This document shows, piece after piece, positions 59,710-64,000 of a stretch of 64,000 nt of DNA. Location: positions 1 through 64,000 of the forward strand of contig NZ_JBMYXF010000009.1 of the NCBI RefSeq assembly GCF_049608145.1, read 5' to 3'. The position numbers were made by a program, and so were the translations under genes. This stretch comes from Halocynthiibacter sp049608145 (GTDB lineage: Bacteria; Pseudomonadota; Alphaproteobacteria; Rhodobacterales; Rhodobacteraceae). The notes under the pieces were generated by a model. The model did no database searches and was not told the DNA's origin. It saw only the letters and a list, made by a program, of their open reading frames with translations. The number at the start of each line of letters is the position of its first letter. Position 1 is the first letter of the stretch.

Positions 59710-61146
59710 ATGACTTTTAAAACACCCGTTGTGGGCAAGATCGATGAAACGATCACAGGAACAACCAACACAGTGACAGGTAAAGACCTGATCGCGCTTG
59801 GTTTTGAACAGGGCCGTGAAATTGCACCAGCCTTGAAAACAGTGAATGAACTGGGCCTGTCCGGCGCGGATTTGGTCGCATGGGTTGCGCAAAACAAACC
59901 TGCACCTCGCATCCGTCTGAACCTGGAAGCCAGCAATGCGGAAGAACAGGATAACCTTGATAAAGTGCGCGCCACGATGGATGTGTTGATGCAAACCCCG
60001 ACATTGCGTGCTGGTGCAGTGATGCCAGATGCCTGCCCTGCAGGGCCTGAAGGCACGATCCCGGTGGGCGGTGTTGTCGCAGCCGAAAACGCGATTCACC
60101 CGGGCATGCATTCCGCAGACATTTGTTGTTCTGTAATGGTGACTGAATTTAAGGATGCAGATCCAAAGTCGAGCCTGGATGCGGTGCATAAGGCCACCCA
60201 TTTCGGCCCTGGCGGTCGTGCGAATGGCCAGCGGTATTCCATGTCTATGGATCTTTATGATGCGTTTCGGGAAAATATGTTCCTGAGCGATAAAAAGATC
60301 CTGCGCGCGGCAATTGAACATATGGGCACGCAGGGCGACGGCAATCATTTCGCTTTTGTCGGCACCTCAAAGGTGAATGGCACAACATGTCTTGTGACGC
60401 ATCATGGCTCTCGTGGGCCTGGGGCAGGGCTTTACAAGTTGGGGATGCGTGTCGCTGAACGGTTCCGGAAGGAACGTACAACGGGTGTGTTGAAGCAAAA
60501 CGCCTGGATCCCGTTCGACACGCCCGAAGGCGTGGCCTATTGGGATGCTTTGCAATTGATCCGGAAATGGACCAAAGCCAACCACAACTGCCTGCATCAG
60601 GCTACAGCGGAATTTGCGGATGTATCTGTAGAGGAACGGTTCTGGAACGAACATAATTTTGTCTTTAAGGATGGAGATATCTTCTGGCACGCTAAGGGTG
60701 CGACGCCGGTGAATGTTGATTTTCTTCCTGATACCAATGGGTTGCAAATCGTTCCTTTGAACATGGCGGAACCCGTCTTGTTGATCCGTGCAGAGGTGAA
60801 CGATCGCAATCTGGGGTTCGCGCCGCATGGTGCGGGGCGGAACATGTCTCGCAGCGCGCATAAACGTGCGAAGGCAGGTAAAACAGACGCTGAGATCTTT
60901 TCTGAAGAAACCAAAGCGATTGATGCACGGTTCTTTTGTGGCCGGACAGATATTTCGGAATTGCCATCTGCTTATAAAAACGCAACCGAGGTGCGGCGTC
61001 AGATGGATCACTTTGGCCTGGCAGAGGTCGTAGATGAGATCATGCCTTATGGATCGATCATGGCGGGGGATTGGGAACATGACGCCCCGTGGAAGGTAAA
61101 GGCACGTGAAAAGCATGCCAAAAAGCCAGACGAAAGCGCTTTGTGA
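59710..61146 (+). CDS. rtcB: RtcB family RNA ligase
   Basis: A 478-residue RtcB, which joins RNA 2',3'-cyclic-phosphate or 3'-phosphate ends to 5'-OH ends using GTP and Mn. The metal and guanylate residues are retained: D137 and C140 in SADICCSVM (canonical DxxC), GTQGDGNHF (206-214), HHG (231-233), HN at 315-316 and the nucleotidyl-His segment HGAGRNMSR (373-381). No RtcA or RtcR gene is adjacent. It lies between rpmA and the GNAT-obgE block, with its own gap on both sides; a 15-base-stem hairpin follows at 61169. Confidence 0.92.
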   Translation: MTFKTPVVGKIDETITGTTNTVTGKDLIALGFEQGREIAPALKTVNELGLSGADLVAWVAQNKPAPRIRLNLEASNAEEQDNLDKVRATMDVLMQTPTLRAGAVMPDACPAGPEGTIPVGGVVAAENAIHPGMHSADICCSVMVTEFKDADPKSSLDAVHKATHFGPGGRANGQRYSMSMDLYDAFRENMFLSDKKILRAAIEHMGTQGDGNHFAFVGTSKVNGTTCLVTHHGSRGPGAGLYKLGMRVAERFRKERTTGVLKQNAWIPFDTPEGVAYWDALQLIRKWTKANHNCLHQATAEFADVSVEERFWNEHNFVFKDGDIFWHAKGATPVNVDFLPDTNGLQIVPLNMAEPVLLIRAEVNDRNLGFAPHGAGRNMSRSAHKRAKAGKTDAEIFSEETKAIDARFFCGRTDISELPSAYKNATEVRRQMDHFGLAEVVDEIMPYGSIMAGDWEHDAPWKVKAREKHAKKPDESAL

Positions 61147-61168
61147 CGCAAGGTTGTCACCAAAAACT

Positions 61169-61213
61169 GTAACAGTTTCCGCAGCAAGATCTTGTCGTTG
61201 CGGAAATTGTTAC
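61169..61213. repeat. Long inverted repeat downstream of rtcB
   Basis: Arms GTAACAGTTTCCGCA and TGCGGAAATTGTTAC pair over 15 positions with one mismatch around a 15-base loop holding the palindrome CAAGATCTTG. No T run follows, so an ordinary terminator is not assured. Confidence 0.75.
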
Positions 61214-61305
61214 CAGATTATTAACAAATTTGCCCGATAGTGCGGCATCTTCAGATGTGTAGAGGAAGAGATGCAGATCTGAAGGCTTTTCGAAGGAGGA
61301 GAAGC

Positions 61306-61878
61306 ATGAATATTGAACCCCTAACGTCGATGGATAATGCGGCGAAACAGATGATCATTGAAACCGCACGTTTTACATTGCGGCCGGTGCAACAATCAGA
61401 CACCGGTCTGATTGAGATGCATGGGTCTGATATTCGCGTGGCCGGTAATACAACCTCTATTCCGCATCCATACCCGCCCGGGGCGGCTGATGCCTTTGTG
61501 GCCCGGGCAAATGAAACAGATCGTACGGAAGACATCTGGGTTCTGGATGGCAGCAAATCAGGTCACGCGGAATTGATTGGCACGATTTCACTGACCCGGC
61601 AGGATATGGGTACTCGCGACGGAAAACAATCCGAGATTAGTTATTGGGTTGCGCCGGCGTTCTGGAACACGGGCCTTGCCTCTGAAGCTGTGAATGCAAT
61701 TTTGGAGGCCAACCCGCAGAGCTGTGATGCGATTTTTGCGTCTGTCTTTCAGGATAACCCGGCATCGGCCCGTGTTCTGACCAATGCTGGTTTTGCTTAT
61801 ATTGGCGATGCTGAAAGCTATTCTGTCGCACGCATGGCAAATGTTCTAACTTGGACATATGTGAAGAAACTGATCTGA
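61306..61878 (+). CDS. GNAT family N-acetyltransferase (RimJ/RimL type), first of a pair
   Basis: A 190-residue acetyltransferase-like protein. FTLRPVQQSD, GTISLTRQDMG and EISYWVAPAFWNTGLASEAVNAIL followed by DNPASARVLTNAGFAYIG fit the RimJ/RimL GNAT pattern. It starts after an excellent GGAGGAGAAGC site. Its end lies 14 bases before the next GNAT. Confidence 0.85.
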   Translation: MNIEPLTSMDNAAKQMIIETARFTLRPVQQSDTGLIEMHGSDIRVAGNTTSIPHPYPPGAADAFVARANETDRTEDIWVLDGSKSGHAELIGTISLTRQDMGTRDGKQSEISYWVAPAFWNTGLASEAVNAILEANPQSCDAIFASVFQDNPASARVLTNAGFAYIGDAESYSVARMANVLTWTYVKKLI

Positions 61879-61892
61879 AACGGGATGATAGA

Positions 61893-62444
61893 ATGGGACA
61901 TGAATGTGGGGGTGCGCCCATTTATGAAACCGCAAACCTGATAATTCACCCGTTCACAGATTGTGATATTTCCCGGCTTGCTGATTTTGGCAAGCCGGAA
62001 ATCGCACGCATGATGCTGACGCTTCTTTCTCCTTGGCCCGAAGATAATATCCGGGAATGGGTGCAGAAATCTGTGTATAAGGGGTATGTTGGGTTTCGGG
62101 CTGGTGCCTACTTTCAGGGACGGCTTGCTGGATTTGTCGGTATTGGCGGGGATCCTGTGACGGTTGCTTATGCTGTACATCCGGATTTTCAGGGACGTGG
62201 TTTCGGTTTTGAAATGATGCAGGGGCTGGCCGCCTGGGCATTTGAACACGGTGATGTTGAGGTGATCGAGGCAGATCATTTCCTTGATAACCCTGTTTCG
62301 GGCCGTATTTTGCGCAAATGTGGCTTTAAAGAATATGGCACAGAGATGGGGAAAAGCGCGGCACGACTTGAACCCGGGCCACTTGTCCTTTATCGCCTGA
62401 CCAGACAGCACTTTGACGCGCTGAACAAAAGGGCCACGTTATGA
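61893..62444 (+). CDS. GNAT family N-acetyltransferase (RimJ/RimL type), second of a pair
   Basis: A 183-residue paralogue of the preceding gene, with VAYAVHPDFQGRGFGFEMMQ (acetyl-CoA loop Q-G-R-G-F-G) and NPVSGRILRKCGFKEYG. It overlaps obgE by four bases (ATGA). The tandem GNAT pair before obgE is common in Rhodobacteraceae; substrates unknown. Confidence 0.85.
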   Translation: MGHECGGAPIYETANLIIHPFTDCDISRLADFGKPEIARMMLTLLSPWPEDNIREWVQKSVYKGYVGFRAGAYFQGRLAGFVGIGGDPVTVAYAVHPDFQGRGFGFEMMQGLAAWAFEHGDVEVIEADHFLDNPVSGRILRKCGFKEYGTEMGKSAARLEPGPLVLYRLTRQHFDALNKRATL

Positions 62445-63481
62445 AGTTTCTCGATCTTGCAAAAGTTTACATCCGCTCTGGTGGCGGTGGTGGGGGCTGT
62501 GTCAGCTTCCGTAAAGAGAAATACATCGAATACGGTGGTCCGAACGGTGGTGACGGTGGCAAGGGCGGATCGGTCTATGCAGAAGGCGTCGAAGGCCTGA
62601 ACACATTGATCGATTTCCGTTATCAGCAGCACTTTTTCGCCAAAAACGGCATTCCTGGCATGGGGGCACAGCGTACAGGTGCGGATGGTGAAAACATCAT
62701 TCTGAAGGTGCCTGTGGGGACAGAAATTCTGGATGAAGATCAGGAAACCATGATCGCGGATATTTCCGAGGTTGGTCAACGCGTTCTGCTGGCCAAAGGT
62801 GGCAATGGCGGTTTCGGTAACCTGCACTTTAAATCGTCCACAAACCAAGCCCCGCGTCGTGCCAATCCTGGTCAGGAAGGTGTTGAACGTACGCTTTGGT
62901 TGCGCCTGAAATTGATCGCCGATGCGGGGCTGCTGGGCATGCCGAATGCCGGTAAATCAACTTTCCTAGCGGCCAGTTCAAACGCACGTCCGAAAATCGC
63001 GGATTATCCGTTTACGACGTTGCATCCGAATCTGGGTGTTGTTGGTGTTGATAACGCGGAATTTGTTGTTGCTGACATTCCTGGTCTGATCGCTGGTGCG
63101 TCCGAAGGGCGTGGCATTGGTGATCGTTTCCTAGGGCATGTGGAACGTTGCTCCATGTTGTTACATTTGGTTGATGGCACCGCAGAAGATGTGGTCGAAG
63201 ATTACGAAACCATCATTGGCGAGTTGGAAGCATACGGCGGGCATTTGGCGGATAAACCCCGTGTGACCGCGCTGAACAAGGTTGATGCGTTGGATGAAGA
63301 CGAACGTGCGGAAAAACTGGCAGCGCTGGAAAAAGCCAGTGGTGGCAAAGTGATGCAGATGTCCGGTGTCAGCCAGGAAGGTCTGCAAGACGTTTTGCGT
63401 GCCGTACGCGCTGAAATCGAAGATGATCGTCTGCGCATTAAGCAGGCCGAAGAAGGGGAACCTGAGGCATGGCGTCCTTAA
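62441..63481 (+). CDS. obgE: GTPase Obg/CgtA
   Basis: A 346-residue ribosome-associated GTPase. The glycine-rich N-terminal Obg fold (SGGGGGGCVSFRKEKYIEYG) is followed by G1 GMPNAGKSTF, G3 DIPGLIAGA and G4 NKVD. The C-terminus is short and lacks the OCT domain. It starts within the last codons of the second GNAT. Confidence 0.97.
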   Translation: MKFLDLAKVYIRSGGGGGGCVSFRKEKYIEYGGPNGGDGGKGGSVYAEGVEGLNTLIDFRYQQHFFAKNGIPGMGAQRTGADGENIILKVPVGTEILDEDQETMIADISEVGQRVLLAKGGNGGFGNLHFKSSTNQAPRRANPGQEGVERTLWLRLKLIADAGLLGMPNAGKSTFLAASSNARPKIADYPFTTLHPNLGVVGVDNAEFVVADIPGLIAGASEGRGIGDRFLGHVERCSMLLHLVDGTAEDVVEDYETIIGELEAYGGHLADKPRVTALNKVDALDEDERAEKLAALEKASGGKVMQMSGVSQEGLQDVLRAVRAEIEDDRLRIKQAEEGEPEAWRP

Positions 63482-64000
63482 GCGAACGCCTCGACGGCTT
63501 GCGCGGGGCGAAAACCCTTGTTCTGAAGATCGGATCTGCGCTGTTGGTTGATGCGTCCACCGGGCGGTTGAAAGCGGCCTGGTTGCACTGTCTTGCGGAA
63601 GACGTGGCAGACGCGCGCGCGCGCGGATCACAAGTGGTGTTGGTGTCATCCGGGTCCATCGCGCTTGGTCGGCAGGTGTTGGGTTATCCGAAAGGTCCGC
63701 TTGCACTGGAACAGGCCCAGGCGGCTGCAGCCGTTGGTCAGATCCGTCTTGCTCGCGCTTGGGAAGAAGCCTTGGCCGTACATGATATCACGACTGCGCA
63801 GGTGCTTGTGACGCTGGAAGACAGTGCAGATCGTCGTCGTTACTTGAATTCCCGTGCGACACTGGCGCAATTGCTCGCTGCAGGTGCGGTTCCGATCGTA
63901 AATGAAAATGACACCGTCGCCACGGATGAGATCCGTTTTGGCGACAATGACCGTCTGGCGGCCCAGGTCGCAGTGACGGTTGGTGCGGATCATCTCGTGC
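63469..64000 (+). CDS. proB: Glutamate 5-kinase, N-terminal part (cut by window edge)
   Basis: About 177 visible residues from the ATG at 63469, which overlaps obgE by 13 bases. The amino-acid kinase motifs LVLKIGSALLV, LVSSGSIALGRQVLG, NSRATLAQLLAAG and IVNENDTVATDEIRFGDND are canonical. It catalyses the first step of proline synthesis. The C-terminal part lies outside the window. Confidence 0.95.
   Translation, partial: MASLSERLDGLRGAKTLVLKIGSALLVDASTGRLKAAWLHCLAEDVADARARGSQVVLVSSGSIALGRQVLGYPKGPLALEQAQAAAAVGQIRLARAWEEALAVHDITTAQVLVTLEDSADRRRYLNSRATLAQLLAAGAVPIVNENDTVATDEIRFGDNDRLAAQVAVTVGADHLV

Overview
The window looks like chromosomal core DNA from a marine, Roseobacter-type Rhodobacteraceae (Alphaproteobacteria). 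The reasons are the gene orders (dgt/argS/SPOR/nagZ/scpA/scpB; yceD/rpmF/plsX/fabH/ihfA/merR-like; rplU/rpmA/GNAT/GNAT/obgE/proB), the duplicated-fold alphaproteobacterial dCTP deaminase, an L21 protein with a helix-hairpin-helix tail, an OlsB acyltransferase, and a Sinorhizobium-like che operon order. Base composition is moderate by eye. Coding density is high; no insertion sequence, CRISPR array, rRNA operon or integrase was seen.

Layout. 1-8300: end of an unknown gene, an A-type Fe-S carrier facing dgt, an AT-richer DUF3885-like insert, argS, then SPOR protein, nagZ, scpA, scpB and a small basic protein. 8300-11400: MFS exporter, Lrp/AsnC regulator, dcd, tRNA-Pro(GGG). 11460-16320 (minus): MerR-like regulator, ihfA, fabH, plsX, rpmF, yceD, linking lipid synthesis to ribosome supply. 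16500-19700 (plus): bamE-like lipoprotein, olsB, ABC-F (Uup). 20130-22710 (minus): icd, ThiE-like protein, GNAT. 22860-26360 (plus): RNA methyltransferase, ctaA, M32 carboxypeptidase. 26480-29515: enoyl-CoA hydratase, a hotdog thioesterase, and a Tat-exported SQR-like flavoprotein with a DUF5368-like membrane partner. 29746-30707: rplM-rpsI.

31468-41905 is a long minus-strand accessory block: TetR regulator, PPK2, a MetA with the acetyl-CoA-type Glu111, a P-loop protein, a 1006-residue kinase/M23 peptidase/class III aminotransferase fusion, and a five-gene cobalt ECF transporter behind a cobalamin riboswitch. 42042-48640: Ppx/GppA, RlmE, a DEAD-box helicase, an unidentified protein and a Na/Pi symporter. 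48735-53867 (minus): a che operon (STAS, cheY, cheA, cheW, cheR, cheY, and a last gene with a DxxxQ motif suggesting a CheT/CheZ-like phosphatase) lacking cheB and cheD. 54212-58288: a LamG plus SGNH-hydrolase-like protein and a TPR-sulfotransferase. 58562-64000 (plus): rplU, rpmA, an RtcB ligase followed by a large hairpin, two GNATs, obgE and the start of proB.

The most unusual items are the kinase/M23/aminotransferase fusion with its P-loop neighbour, the putative CheT-like last gene of the che operon, the LamG/SGNH protein, and the RtcB gene with its downstream inverted repeat. Most of the rest is ordinary housekeeping content. All assignments come from reading sequence motifs; no database search was run.
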